Of a DNA stretch of 18,402 bases, positions 1 through 9,768 are shown one piece after another. Below the pieces are notes generated by a model. The model searched no databases, had not been told where the DNA came from, and saw nothing but the letters and a program-made list of their open reading frames with translations. This stretch comes from Eggerthella sp. CAG:209. GTDB lineage: Bacteria > Actinomycetota > Coriobacteriia > Coriobacteriales > Eggerthellaceae. The stretch's first letter is position 1, and each line of letters opens with the position of its first letter. The DNA lies in NCBI GenBank assembly GCA_000436075.1, contig FR884623.1, forward strand, positions 19,756-38,157, given 5' to 3'. The position numbers were made by a program, and so were the translations under genes.

Positions 1-1753
1 CCGTAGGGCGCGCTGTTTGTAGCACCGCTTCGCGCTGTTCGGCAGTTGCGGTTGGCTTGTTATCTGCGAAAACGGCGCCCTGTTCCCAATTCAGCGAAAG
101 CGTTTTCTGCGGCAGAAGCGACGGCATGCCGAACTCCGTTATCGTAGGGAACGTTGCCTGCATGCTGCCCAGCTTCACCTTGCCGCCGCGTTCACGATTC
201 AAGGTTTCCGTAATCTCGCACGCCACCTCGTAACGCAGCGCATCGGACACTACAACCACCGTTGTTTTCATGTCGGAGTATTCAGGTAGCGTTTCCCAGA
301 AGAAGCTGCGCTGCTGCGGCACGCCTTCCACATAACCCTGCGTCTCCCATTGCTGCGAAGCGGCACGTGTCCAACAATCGCACGACTTTGCCAAGAACCA
401 ATTCTCGTACAAGCCTTCCGCCCATTCGGCAACGCTGCGCGAAGGCTCTTCTAATACCGCATTGCCAGCTTTTTGGCACGCAGAATACGCCGCGCACAGC
501 TTACGGTACAGGGCATCCATATGCCACCAATCCTGCGTATAGGCAGCCCATACCTCTTGCGGGTTTGCCAAACCGAATGTGCCTGCGTGCACTTGCTCAA
601 AGCTCTGCATGCCAATAGCGGCTTCCAGCATTTCGAAGTAAGCGGAAACACGCCCGTACCAGGCTAAATCCTTACGACGAGCAATAACGGCACGCGCTTC
701 TTCCGCACGGTTGGAGCCACCTGCAACAGAGGCAAACAGCTGCTGCAGAAGAGCTTCATTCACACAGGGAAACACATCGCATTCCATAATGCTGGCAAGC
801 GGAAGGGCAGCGAAGCGAACGGGCAGGCCGCACTCGCTTTCCACCAGTCGGCACACTTCGAACAAGCCTTCCACCGCAGAAGGCTCACGGTCCCATTCCT
901 TTACCACCGCCAGGCAAAACGGCGCGTACTGCTTGGCAATATGCGCCTCCAGACCCGAAAGCGCGCCTTCGGGCATAACGTGCGAAGCCGCCGTTAGCAG
1001 AAGGTGCGCAGCAAATTCGCTCAGCGAATCGCGTTCGGCGATGGCGCCCTGGAAACCCGTGCGGCGAGCAACCAAGCCCGCTAAGGTTTCTTCCGCGTTG
1101 AACTTGGCCAACAGCTGTTGCGCCTCTTCAAAGCCCGAATGCATCAACATCCGCAAATAAGCCCGCACCACAAACGCAACGCTTGCCTGTTCGGGTTGTG
1201 TGGCGCCAAACAGCACCGCCAAAACGCCCAGATCAACGTCTTCACCCGATGCGGGAGCGGGCATTACCTCAGAAAAATGTTTGATGCGCGTTTGCGCTGC
1301 AAAGAACCTCTTATGCCTCTGCAATGCTTCGCGCACTGCACCGGAATCGGCGGCACCAATCTGGTTTGCCAAAAGCGAGAAATAATCAGCCTGAAAATGG
1401 TCGGCGTACAGCCCAACATCGGCAAGCCAATCGCCTTCCACAACGCCGCGGGGCTGCTTGCGGTACAGCAAAATGTCATTTACGGTATCTTCGCGGTTCA
1501 CCAGGCGCTTTACCGTGAACATCACGCCATCTTCAGCTTTCACGAAGCGAACGGCACGCGGAAAATCCCCACTAGCAGGCATAACGTCATCGACAACACC
1601 CGCATCATCGAAACCCCGCTGAGCAAGACCATCGAACTGCTCTTCAAATTCGCCATCTGCATCATGCCACACCATAATGCGCCGCTGAGCGCACTCGCCC
1701 AATGGCTCCGCAAAGCGCTGTTTCAACTGCTCTATTACATCAATTTGGGACAT
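1..1753 (-). CDS. pglZ: BREX alkaline-phosphatase-superfamily protein PglZ (3' end outside window)
   Basis: The frame is open without a stop from ATG 1753 to the left edge, giving 584 visible residues starting MSQIDVIEQLKQRF. Residues about 498-512 read VVVVSDALRYEV, the strand and metal-binding aspartate (D504) typical of the PglZ phosphatase domain. Residues 536-547 read PTITEFGMPSLL, the conserved threonine/GMxxLLP block that follows in PglZ proteins. The N-terminal 490 residues are the helical region found before this domain in PglZ type A. PglZ is a core component of every BREX/Pgl system and is needed for methylation and phage exclusion. AGGAG lies 11 bases before the start and GAGG lies closer. 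The gene starts 30 bp after the SNF2 gene stop, so it is probably cotranscribed. In a standard BREX-1 locus it would directly follow pglX. I see no frameshift in the visible part. The C-terminus cannot be judged. Confidence 0.93.
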   Translation of the reverse strand, partial: MSQIDVIEQLKQRFAEPLGECAQRRIMVWHDADGEFEEQFDGLAQRGFDDAGVVDDVMPASGDFPRAVRFVKAEDGVMFTVKRLVNREDTVNDILLYRKQPRGVVEGDWLADVGLYADHFQADYFSLLANQIGAADSGAVREALQRHKRFFAAQTRIKHFSEVMPAPASGEDVDLGVLAVLFGATQPEQASVAFVVRAYLRMLMHSGFEEAQQLLAKFNAEETLAGLVARRTGFQGAIAERDSLSEFAAHLLLTAASHVMPEGALSGLEAHIAKQYAPFCLAVVKEWDREPSAVEGLFEVCRLVESECGLPVRFAALPLASIMECDVFPCVNEALLQQLFASVAGGSNRAEEARAVIARRKDLAWYGRVSAYFEMLEAAIGMQSFEQVHAGTFGLANPQEVWAAYTQDWWHMDALYRKLCAAYSACQKAGNAVLEEPSRSVAEWAEGLYENWFLAKSCDCWTRAASQQWETQGYVEGVPQQRSFFWETLPEYSDMKTTVVVVSDALRYEVACEITETLNRERGGKVKLGSMQATFPTITEFGMPSLLPQKTLSLNWEQGAVFADNKPTATAEQREAVLQTARPT

Positions 1754-1783
1754 AAACCTCTATGCTCCTGAACTTCGAACGGG

Positions 1784-3709
1784 CTAAGAACCCAACCCGT
1801 CTTTCACTTGCTCCTCTTCGAACAATCCGTTAAACACCATGCGCAAGTCGGACTCATCGGTATCTCCCGGCTCCAAAACGCCACGGTCTATCGCCTGAAG
1901 CATTCGCTGCTCTTTTTCCTCCAGGCGCTTGTAGATGTTTTCATCCAGTGACCATTCCTTTTGCTCAATGCCAGACTTGCCTGCAAGGCTGTACAACGTT
2001 TGCATGAACAGATACTGGGTGTACTGTCCTTCCTTCAGCCCCAAGCGGTGAATGCGGTCCTTCGACTGCAGAAGATGCACCAAGTTATAGCTGTACTCGA
2101 AATACACCGCATCGTGACACACTGAATGAAGCGAAACCGACTCCGCCAAGGTTTGCGGGTTTGTGACCAGAATAGAAGGCCCGTCCTCCTTAAAGGCACG
2201 TAAAATCTCATCGCGATCTTCCTGCGGAGTGTCGCCGCAAATAACGTTAGCAACAAAGCCTTCGGCACGAAGGTCATGCTCGAACGTATACATGCTCTTC
2301 TTGAAAAAACACCAAACCACAACGCTTTTACCTTGACTCGCCAAATTTCGTACCTCGTTCAAACAGGCGAGGTATTTCGATGAAGGCGTGCATTTATCAA
2401 TCAAGATGATCGCGGAAGGATCGCTTGCGAACGAAGGAACTTCAGCATCAATCGAACAATCCGAATCGAAGAACCCAAAACAATCGCCCTCGGGTACTGG
2501 CGTTAGAAGCATCTGAGGATTCGACTCCAACTGCATAATACGCATGATGAGGGCAAACGACGAACGCTTGTATTCGTCCTTCAAAACCCCCAACAGCTCG
2601 TTTTCCTCGGGCGTTGCTTGCACACGCATAATCCTATCGGGAGAGGCTTCAGGCACATTAAGATTCTGCTTGTTGGTGCGACAGAAAAACGGCTGAAGTG
2701 CCTCGTTGATTTCCGCTGTTTCATCTGTGCCGGGGTTTAACAAATACGAAGTAGTGAACCCAAAATAATCCCCGTAATCGGCCGGATATAGCAGATGCAG
2801 CATGTTGTAGATATCAACATACGAATTGGGAATGGGCGTTCCCGTAAGCGCCACAACATATTTCGCTCCACGGGCAGCTTCCAAGGCAGCCTTCGCCCTG
2901 ATGCCCCCAACTTGCTTAACCTTGTGCACTTCATCAAACACCAACATCGCACTTGTTGAAACAAGGCTCTGTACTGCACTGGCGTAACCCTCCAACGCTT
3001 CGTAGTTGACAAGTATCAAGTCATATCGTGCACCATTTAGCCTCAACTCCTGATACTTTGCCGCCCTTGTTTTCCCCTTCCACACGGAATCATGAAAGCA
3101 CAAGGAGGCAGGCGCCTTGCCGAAGCACGTTTCCCATTCATCGCGCCATGAGCCGAACGAATTTTTCGGACCCACAACCACTAAGCGCTCCACCAATCCG
3201 AGACTTTTCAGGTAAGCGAACATGCCAAGTGTCGTAGCTGTTTTGCCGCTGCCCGGCACCGAAAAGTTCGCTGATTTGCCCATGGTGCACATGTAGAACG
3301 CGTCCCACAGCTGGCGCTCCAAAAGCGGACGCGCCATAAGCGAATTAACTACAGCCGAAAACTGCTTGAATTCACCAATCACCTGTTCGCTATGCGCTTT
3401 GATGGCCAAACCCACCTGCGCCTTTTCGCGGATCAAGGAATCCTTTTCGCCCTTTCCCTCTTCAAAGGAATTGTCGAAAACAACCTCCGCCCTTTCGGGG
3501 TCAAGGGCCGAAAGCGACTCAAGCATCTTCTTAACGTCCGTTTTCGCCAAACTGGAAGGGAAAAGAATCTTCTGCCCCTCGGTACCGATGGAGCGCCGCC
3601 GAACCGCAGAAAGGCGGATTTTCCAGATGGAAGACTTAACGAAGTCTTCCATCTGGACGCCCTCCACAGTCATTTCGAAACCGTTTTGGTATGAAACCCT
3701 AAGCCTCAT
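1784..3709 (-). CDS. SNF2-family DEAD/DEAH-type helicase
   Basis: This 641-residue protein is a superfamily 2 helicase of SNF2 type. It shows Walker A VPGSGKT (151-157), motif Ia-like LVVVGPKNSFGSW (about 176-188), motif II DEVH (259-262), motif III LTGTP (288-292), and motif V-VI NPQTLAESVSLH followed by QSKDRIHRLG (548-557). Such proteins use ATP to translocate on double-stranded DNA and often act in phage defence. No nuclease or methyltransferase domain is visible, so any cleavage would come from a partner. The ATG at 3709 overlaps the ParB-like gene by 11 bp and has GGAG about 9 bases upstream. An alternative ATG at 3652 (codon 20) has a better site, GGAGGG at 7 bases, but sits inside a perfect hairpin. 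The family call is firm. The role in defence and the exact start are inferred. Confidence 0.9.
   Translation of the reverse strand: MRLRVSYQNGFEMTVEGVQMEDFVKSSIWKIRLSAVRRRSIGTEGQKILFPSSLAKTDVKKMLESLSALDPERAEVVFDNSFEEGKGEKDSLIREKAQVGLAIKAHSEQVIGEFKQFSAVVNSLMARPLLERQLWDAFYMCTMGKSANFSVPGSGKTATTLGMFAYLKSLGLVERLVVVGPKNSFGSWRDEWETCFGKAPASLCFHDSVWKGKTRAAKYQELRLNGARYDLILVNYEALEGYASAVQSLVSTSAMLVFDEVHKVKQVGGIRAKAALEAARGAKYVVALTGTPIPNSYVDIYNMLHLLYPADYGDYFGFTTSYLLNPGTDETAEINEALQPFFCRTNKQNLNVPEASPDRIMRVQATPEENELLGVLKDEYKRSSFALIMRIMQLESNPQMLLTPVPEGDCFGFFDSDCSIDAEVPSFASDPSAIILIDKCTPSSKYLACLNEVRNLASQGKSVVVWCFFKKSMYTFEHDLRAEGFVANVICGDTPQEDRDEILRAFKEDGPSILVTNPQTLAESVSLHSVCHDAVYFEYSYNLVHLLQSKDRIHRLGLKEGQYTQYLFMQTLYSLAGKSGIEQKEWSLDENIYKRLEEKEQRMLQAIDRGVLEPGDTDESDLRMVFNGLFEEEQVKDGLGS
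3622..3657. repeat. Perfect inverted repeat, 16-bp arms, 4-bp loop
   Basis: Arms at 3622-3637 and 3642-3657 are exact reverse complements, with loop AACG on the plus strand. The structure covers about codons 18-29 of the SNF2 gene as called from 3709. It starts just downstream of a strong GGAGGG site (3660-3665) and contains the alternative ATG at 3652 in its 5' arm. No T-run follows on the minus strand, so it is not a simple terminator. It could be a translation-control hairpin or a binding site for a dimeric protein such as the ParB-like product encoded just upstream. The function is not known. Confidence 0.9.
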
Positions 3710-4934
3710 CTACGCTGTCTCCGTCTTCCAAGTCGGCAAGCAGAGCCTTGGTGCAAGCAGAGATTTCCTTCAAGCCACGCATCGCCTTGCGCCTATCCTC
3801 TTCGGAAAAGCGAGCGAACAGCGAGCCTTCCACGTTTTCCAGCAAGCTCGCTGCCGACATGATGTTTTCCACCGGCGCAGAAAGCACCTTGTTGGCCTTG
3901 GCCTTTTCGCTTGCGGAATCAAACGTGTCGTTGAACTTCTGGACAAAAGCGGAATCCCCACGAATCTCATCGCGAATGGAGTCGAGGGAAACCTTCTCCA
4001 TTTTCTCCAAACGATCGGACACCTGTTCGGCAAGGTCAAGTTCCTGCTGGATGAAATCAGTAGCAGCAGTCGATTCAAGAATCGGCTTAAAACGGCGAAT
4101 AAAACGATTGAAATCGCTCTGAGGCCCCGCGACGATGTTGGCAAAGATACAGGTTTTCAGCTCTTCAGCTTCATCGCTATCGGCACACTTCTTCATCAGG
4201 CGCGGCATCTCTTGCAAAGCGCCGTTAATCTCAAGCTCACGTGCAAGATGGTAATCGTCGGGGCGGTTGCAGAAATTCAAGAAATCGGCCATGAGCCTTG
4301 CACGAGAAACCAGATCCCTTACTTCGCGAACTTGCATGTTTGCGTACTTCGCATATTCCTCTGGCGTAAGCAGCCTTTTCTTCAGGATATCGTTGTACAC
4401 ACCCGCCAAACGATCGATGGGGTTGTAATCAACCTTTCCCTCCTGGCCAAACTGGATTGCCAGCTCCAACTGCTTTATACGCTTCTCGTCACTTGCCACA
4501 TTCGCAGGCAAGATCATCGCATCGATCCAGTTAAACTTCTCATCCTCAGCGGCAAGCTCGCGCAAGCAGGTGAAGCGGCGGTTGCCGTCGATAATCAGGC
4601 CGTTATCGAGAACGATGGCAGGCACTTCCTGCCCGTAAAGGCGAATGTTGTTACGCGTCTTCTTCAACGCTGCCGGGTTGCTTTGGCGAATGAACTCCGC
4701 CACCGCATCGTTGTAGGCAGGACGCCCCTCAGGCGAAGGGTCCACTTCGCCCCCGTTGCTCTCATACGAGCTCATCCATGTTCTGATGCGGTCGTTCTGC
4801 GGATTGAAATAAAGCTCATCGAGGCGAATCTGATACACCTTGTAATTCTGAGAGATGCCATCAATGGTGAGCTTGCTTACACGCCCCGTCTCTCGAACAT
4901 TTCCGCGTTCAATTCCTTCTGTTAGCAAAGCCAT
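3699..4934 (-). CDS. ParB-like N-terminal domain protein
   Basis: This 411-residue protein carries a ParB/sulfiredoxin-fold domain at about residues 30-135. The box LIIDGNRRFTCLREL (113-127, DGNRR at 116-120) matches the ParB motif that binds nucleotide in CTP-dependent ParB switches. A helix-turn-helix-like segment follows (about 189-218, LTPEEYAKYANMQVREVRDL), as in ParB/KorB DNA-binding regions. The rest is helical and charged and ends in an acidic tail. No partition parA partner is present, so a role in defence DNA sensing or loading is more likely than plasmid segregation. The start overlaps the 1083-residue gene by 13 bp and the end overlaps the SNF2 gene by 11 bp, implying coupled translation. 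ParB-fold proteins can also be nucleases, and no extra catalytic motif settles this. Confidence 0.82.
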   Translation of the reverse strand: MALLTEGIERGNVRETGRVSKLTIDGISQNYKVYQIRLDELYFNPQNDRIRTWMSSYESNGGEVDPSPEGRPAYNDAVAEFIRQSNPAALKKTRNNIRLYGQEVPAIVLDNGLIIDGNRRFTCLRELAAEDEKFNWIDAMILPANVASDEKRIKQLELAIQFGQEGKVDYNPIDRLAGVYNDILKKRLLTPEEYAKYANMQVREVRDLVSRARLMADFLNFCNRPDDYHLARELEINGALQEMPRLMKKCADSDEAEELKTCIFANIVAGPQSDFNRFIRRFKPILESTAATDFIQQELDLAEQVSDRLEKMEKVSLDSIRDEIRGDSAFVQKFNDTFDSASEKAKANKVLSAPVENIMSAASLLENVEGSLFARFSEEDRRKAMRGLKEISACTKALLADLEDGDSVDEA

Positions 4935-7900
4935 TCCTGGACCTTCTTTCCGTATTCATCAATAGAGCCAAACACCATGTCAAGCTCTTCCTGGTAATAA
5001 CAATCAGACCGCTTAACCAACGAACGCAGCCTGCTCACGTCAATCTCAATGCCGAATTGATCGGCCAATATTCCAGCCAGTTCCTCCAGCTCAAGAGCAG
5101 GGTTCGATTTCACGATCCACTCGACCAAAAGCGAGCCGCTGTAGCTGCCTTCCATTCGGCAGAACACCTTGCAGTTCCCTACGCGGGTTTTCTTAAGCCT
5201 GCTACTCCCCATACTCAAAAGCGACTCGTAGAAGAACGGCCCAAACCCAAGTTCGTCTTCCAGGCAGTCGACCTTATGCTTGAAACCTACCTTCCTTAGG
5301 CTATGCACGGTATAGGGCACGCCGAGCTGCATAAAGGCAATTGCGGAATCCAGATAGTCCTGCAAGTCTCTTTGCGAAATCGGTTGTTCGAGTTTTGCGA
5401 AGGGGGCCGTAGACACATATTCATCGTCTTTAATTTCAACAATCTCAAACTGGCGCTTCGCCCTTTCAAGCTCATAACGGAACAGCTGGTGACGGAATAC
5501 CGCTTCACCGAACTCGGCATCGTTGATAGAAAAACGCACCTTACCCGAAATCAAATCCGCGAAATATCGCCGAACATTCGTGTTGCATTCGAAAATCAAA
5601 CCATCAGAAAGCTTCCGGGCAAACGAGGCCAGAATCTCTTCGGACAGAACGTCAATCGAGCTCTTCGGGAAACGCACCTCGTAACGCGTTTTCAGCAAAT
5701 CGGCAGAACAGCAAATACCGCTGCCATCTAACTCTTCCCGCAGAAAAGCACGCTGCTCACCGCTCAAAACACGCTGATCCTCCGAAGGATAATACTGGTT
5801 GCCCCTCTTCAGGTCGTTAACGCATGGCAAGTACCTATCGAAGAACAGCTCCCCTGTGATGCCGTAACGCTGGCTATACTCTTTTTCCAACGCAGTAACG
5901 TTAATGGGACCAATTTCGTTGATAAGCTGACGAAGCTGGAACTCACTCGAAGATTCACCAAGCTTCACCAGCGGGTACTCACCAATTTCGACCCCAGGAA
6001 CTTGATCGCAATAATGCGAGAGCACAAAATGCACCTCAACATCGTTACGCAGGTCAAGCTCCTCGCATTCCTCCTTGAACTCCGCACTGCTTCTAATTAC
6101 ATAGGCGAAACCGCATTCGACGTTCTGGCCCGCCTGCTTGGCAAGAAGCTGCGTAAGCCCCGAGAAATCGACCGATGAAAAATCGTAGTAGCGAACCATT
6201 ATCTGCGACATGTTGCCTGGATTCGCGCAAACAATGGCGCAATCCTCATCCAGCAGTTTGCCGTAGAACTTGCCTAAATCGCACAGGGAAGCTAAATCGC
6301 TAGCCGAGAAATTATGCTGCGTGCCAAGCTGCATATAGTTCTGCTGAAGCTGATGCAAAAGCACGGGTTCTTCGCTGGCGTATTTCTTTGTCACGTATTC
6401 GAGAGCCGACTCTTCATCAATTTCTACATGGGCGCGCCCTTCGACGTCTTGCGCAGGAACTTCCGAACCCGACAAGTTTTCTGTTTCCTCCGGCTCTCCA
6501 TCGGCAATAGAGAGCTTGCCGTTTGCGGGAGCAACCGACACATCGGCCAAATAACGGAACACCTCGGTCGTCTGACCGGTAACACGCGCGAATTCCGAAG
6601 GCGTGAATTCGTACGTTTCGAACATGGGCAAGAAACGCTCTTCGATGATAAGAGGGCGCATGGAATACACCTTGGCAAGAAGCTCCTCAACCTGCTGGTC
6701 GTCGATTTGGAATATCGAAGCGCAGGAAGAAATGCCCAAACCGTTAATTCGACTCTCAACAAGTCTTTTGATATTGTCGGGCAAGCTTTCAACCCACTTA
6801 TCAAGTGAGTCGATAGCTATTTTGAAATCGAACGCTTCATCCTTAAGGTTAAAAATGGCGCCCCTGCCCAATTCCTTCTTCAAAGTTTCTGCGGCGAAAC
6901 GCCAATTGATATCGTTAGATAACGTAACAACAAGCGATTGCTCGTCGTTGCCAAGCGTTGCAACATTTGCGCGAAGCCTTCGCATCAAAACGGCCTGCAT
7001 CGCTTTGCCTAGGTACTGCATCACGCGAAGTTTTTTAGTCACCTCGCGCACCGATAAGCTATGCCCAATGCCCCGCTGCAACACCTCCACAGAAATTGGC
7101 AGGGCGAAAACGCTTAGCTCCCTCTCACGAACAGGATAATCAGCAGCCTCAAACGAGCTGCGCACATCCCTGGAAACCATCACAGCAGCACGGGAGAATC
7201 GAGAAACGAACCCCTCGTAGCTTTTATCCAAATCGGCGAAATGCTCATCGCTTTTGAGTTTTTCGATTTTGTCGTACACCACGCGAGTACTATTTGCGCT
7301 TCTTTGGTACTTTTCCGCAAATTCCTCTTCACTTAACGGAAGAACATCGCCAATGCATGTTGCGCCCTTCCTTTCAAGACGCTTTACAAGCTGTGGATCC
7401 AAGTCGAGCAAAGAGAGAGCGATATCAGCAAGACCGCTCGAAAGAACGTCAGCAATGGTATAACCATTTTTGCTGCAGAGAGAATCCGCATCGCATAACA
7501 CACCAAACGGATCGAATACGAATGATGTTGAACCTGAAAGAGAAATCAAGGCTTTAAGCTGGTCTTTTTCAAGTGAAAGAGGGGCGGCGTATGCGTGTTT
7601 TTCCAAAGCACAAGAAGCAGCCAAACGATGTTCGAACGCAGCGCCTGGGTTTTCTGAGCCTTCACCAAGATTGCGTACCAAGTCGGCAATTGTTTTCACC
7701 TCAAGCTCCGCAAAGTATTCGGCGCACTCTTCATCAAGGCGCAGAATGCCAATAGGGTCGGTTGCGAACACCAGCGAACGACTTACTGGCAGCGTAGGGA
7801 TTTGGTTGGCAATGTCTGCCACGGGATCTGCTGGCTCGGGATTTACCTTGGCCTCGGTTATCGCACTGTTCGAAGAGCCGTCCCGGTTGATTTCCTTAGG

Positions 7901-8151
7901 TGTCTCCACCTCGCTCTCATTCTGAACGCTGGTGCCCCAACCGGGCACGCTTTCGAAACCATGACGTTTGAAGTAAGCAAGCAACGCTTTCTGGACTGTA
8001 TCGGTCAAAGCGAAACCGGCATGATATTTCCGTTCGAAGCCATCGCGGCCTAAATCGACCAATGCGCCAATGCGCATCAGGCTGCCATCAAGGCGCCTGA
8101 TTCGGCCTCTTACCTGAGGGCTAATGCCCAATGCATAAATAGAAGGCTTCT

Positions 8152-8173
<22 letters not shown>
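4922..8173 (-). CDS. Large helix-hairpin-helix-like protein of unknown function (1083 aa)
   Basis: I do not recognise a named family. The N-terminal third holds repeated modules that resemble the RNA polymerase alpha C-terminal/helix-hairpin-helix fold: about residues 30-74 (ending YFKRHGF), 138-192 and 220-306. The second and third begin with related strings, DPIGIL and DPFGVL. A Pro/Glu/Ser-rich linker (about 80-130) separates modules one and two, and a second acidic linker lies near 560-600. The C-terminal half has winged-helix-like stretches, the last at about 1025-1083. There is no membrane segment or nucleotide-binding motif. ATG 8173 lies 22 bp inside the preceding gene and has no Shine-Dalgarno site, and a TGA sits four codons upstream in frame. 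Translation therefore probably depends on ribosomes finishing the Glu-Pro gene. A DNA-binding scaffold for the ParB-like and SNF2 partners is an inference from context. Confidence 0.8.
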
Positions 8174-8709
<536 letters not shown>

Positions 8710-8719
8710 CCCCTTCCTA

Positions 8720-9688
8720 TTACTTAATCTTTGCCAACACGTCTTGGAATTTGGCGTAGTTCACTTTCACGCCATCGTCTAAGTCGATTTCAATCATCTG
8801 ATCGGCCAAGTGGTGCAACTTTTCTTCGAAAGCAGTTGCCTCGGTTAGCTGGTCGCTCAGCTTCTTGATGCGTTTATCCAGCTTCACGCGAGTACCCTTT
8901 TCCGCCGTTGCAAGTTCGTTTTCCGCGAACTCGATCTGGGTGCGATAACGATCTTGCTGCTGATGCACGTATTCGGTACGCACGCGCGCCAACAAATCGG
9001 GTTGGTAGCGGTGCATGTAGACAAGCGCACGGAAGCCCGCCTTCTTACCAGAATCAAACAGCCAGTAAATAGGGCGCTTCTTGTACGTTTTGCAGTGGTC
9101 TTTGAAGAATTCCTTCAGGAAGTACTGGCGAATAACCTGGCGCGGCGAGCCTTTGCCGCCCAGCGCTTCGGCAATGAACTGCAAGTTCTGCTCCAACGTT
9201 TCTGCGCCATACACTGCCTCCATGAACGCAACGAAACGACCTACGATGTCATCGCCGAAGTATTCTTCATCGGTGATAGGAATTACGTTGTCGTCGTCAG
9301 GCATGAAAGTAACGCTGTTGGGGTCGGGCATCTTTGCCAGGTAGTTTTCCAGCGTGTCGCCCTGGTCGGCAAGCACCAGCCCGTCCACGTCCAGCGAATA
9401 GCGGCCGAACATGCAGCCCACCGCATAGCTGATTAAGCTGGTAATTTCATCGCGCTTGGTGCGCGCATATTTGTTGCCTTTGTACGATTCAGGGATTTCC
9501 TCTTCGGTATCGAAAATCTTTGCCACCGAAACATACTTATCCTCGACCTCGATAGGCACCTCGCCCACCATGTTGTAGATTTCAGCGAAGATACGGTTCA
9601 GCTCTTCTTCGTTAGCGCGAAGCTGCTCAAACCGCTCGTTTACCTCTTCTTTTCGAGCTTCATATTTATCTGCAAGAAGTGTTGCCAT
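8720..9688 (-). CDS. pglX: PglX C-terminal part encoded as a separate gene
   Basis: This 322-residue protein matches the C-terminal region of BREX PglX, not a whole methyltransferase. It has the block RFEQLRANEEELNRIFAEIY (about 20-39), a VEDKYV string, and ISYAVGCMFGRYSLDVDGL (about 86-104), all hallmarks of that region. It lacks the SAM-binding and NPPY motifs, which lie in the pglX 5' part about 4.9 kb upstream. The 5' part ends in the linker that in intact PglX comes just before this segment. ATG 9688 has GAAGGA 8 bases upstream, and an in-frame TGA lies four codons before it, so it starts independently. A coiled-coil segment is likely at about 245-290. Residue count plus the repaired 5' part gives about 1,176, a usual full PglX length. 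It may reassemble with the N-terminal part or be a relic. Confidence 0.85.
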   Translation of the reverse strand: MATLLADKYEARKEEVNERFEQLRANEEELNRIFAEIYNMVGEVPIEVEDKYVSVAKIFDTEEEIPESYKGNKYARTKRDEITSLISYAVGCMFGRYSLDVDGLVLADQGDTLENYLAKMPDPNSVTFMPDDDNVIPITDEEYFGDDIVGRFVAFMEAVYGAETLEQNLQFIAEALGGKGSPRQVIRQYFLKEFFKDHCKTYKKRPIYWLFDSGKKAGFRALVYMHRYQPDLLARVRTEYVHQQQDRYRTQIEFAENELATAEKGTRVKLDKRIKKLSDQLTEATAFEEKLHHLADQMIEIDLDDGVKVNYAKFQDVLAKIK

Positions 9689-9768
9689 ATCAGTTTTCCT
9701 TCATCCATACCATGTGCCGGTTCTCGTTTTCGCGTCATCGCCTTCCCCAGCCTTCAGGGAAGAATTTC

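Noticed and set aside
1118..1771. 217-codon plus-strand open frame and other plus-strand frames in 262-1771
   Set aside because: All are antisense to the continuous PglZ frame, which runs from 1753 to the left edge without a stop.
3366..4925. 519-codon plus-strand open frame
   Set aside because: It lies antisense to the SNF2 and ParB-like genes, whose motifs are clear. Its translation matches no domain I recognise.
3699..4934. Plasmid partition origin on the basis of a ParB-like gene
   Set aside because: There is no parA, rep gene, iterons or parS-like array, and the gene is embedded in a defence operon.
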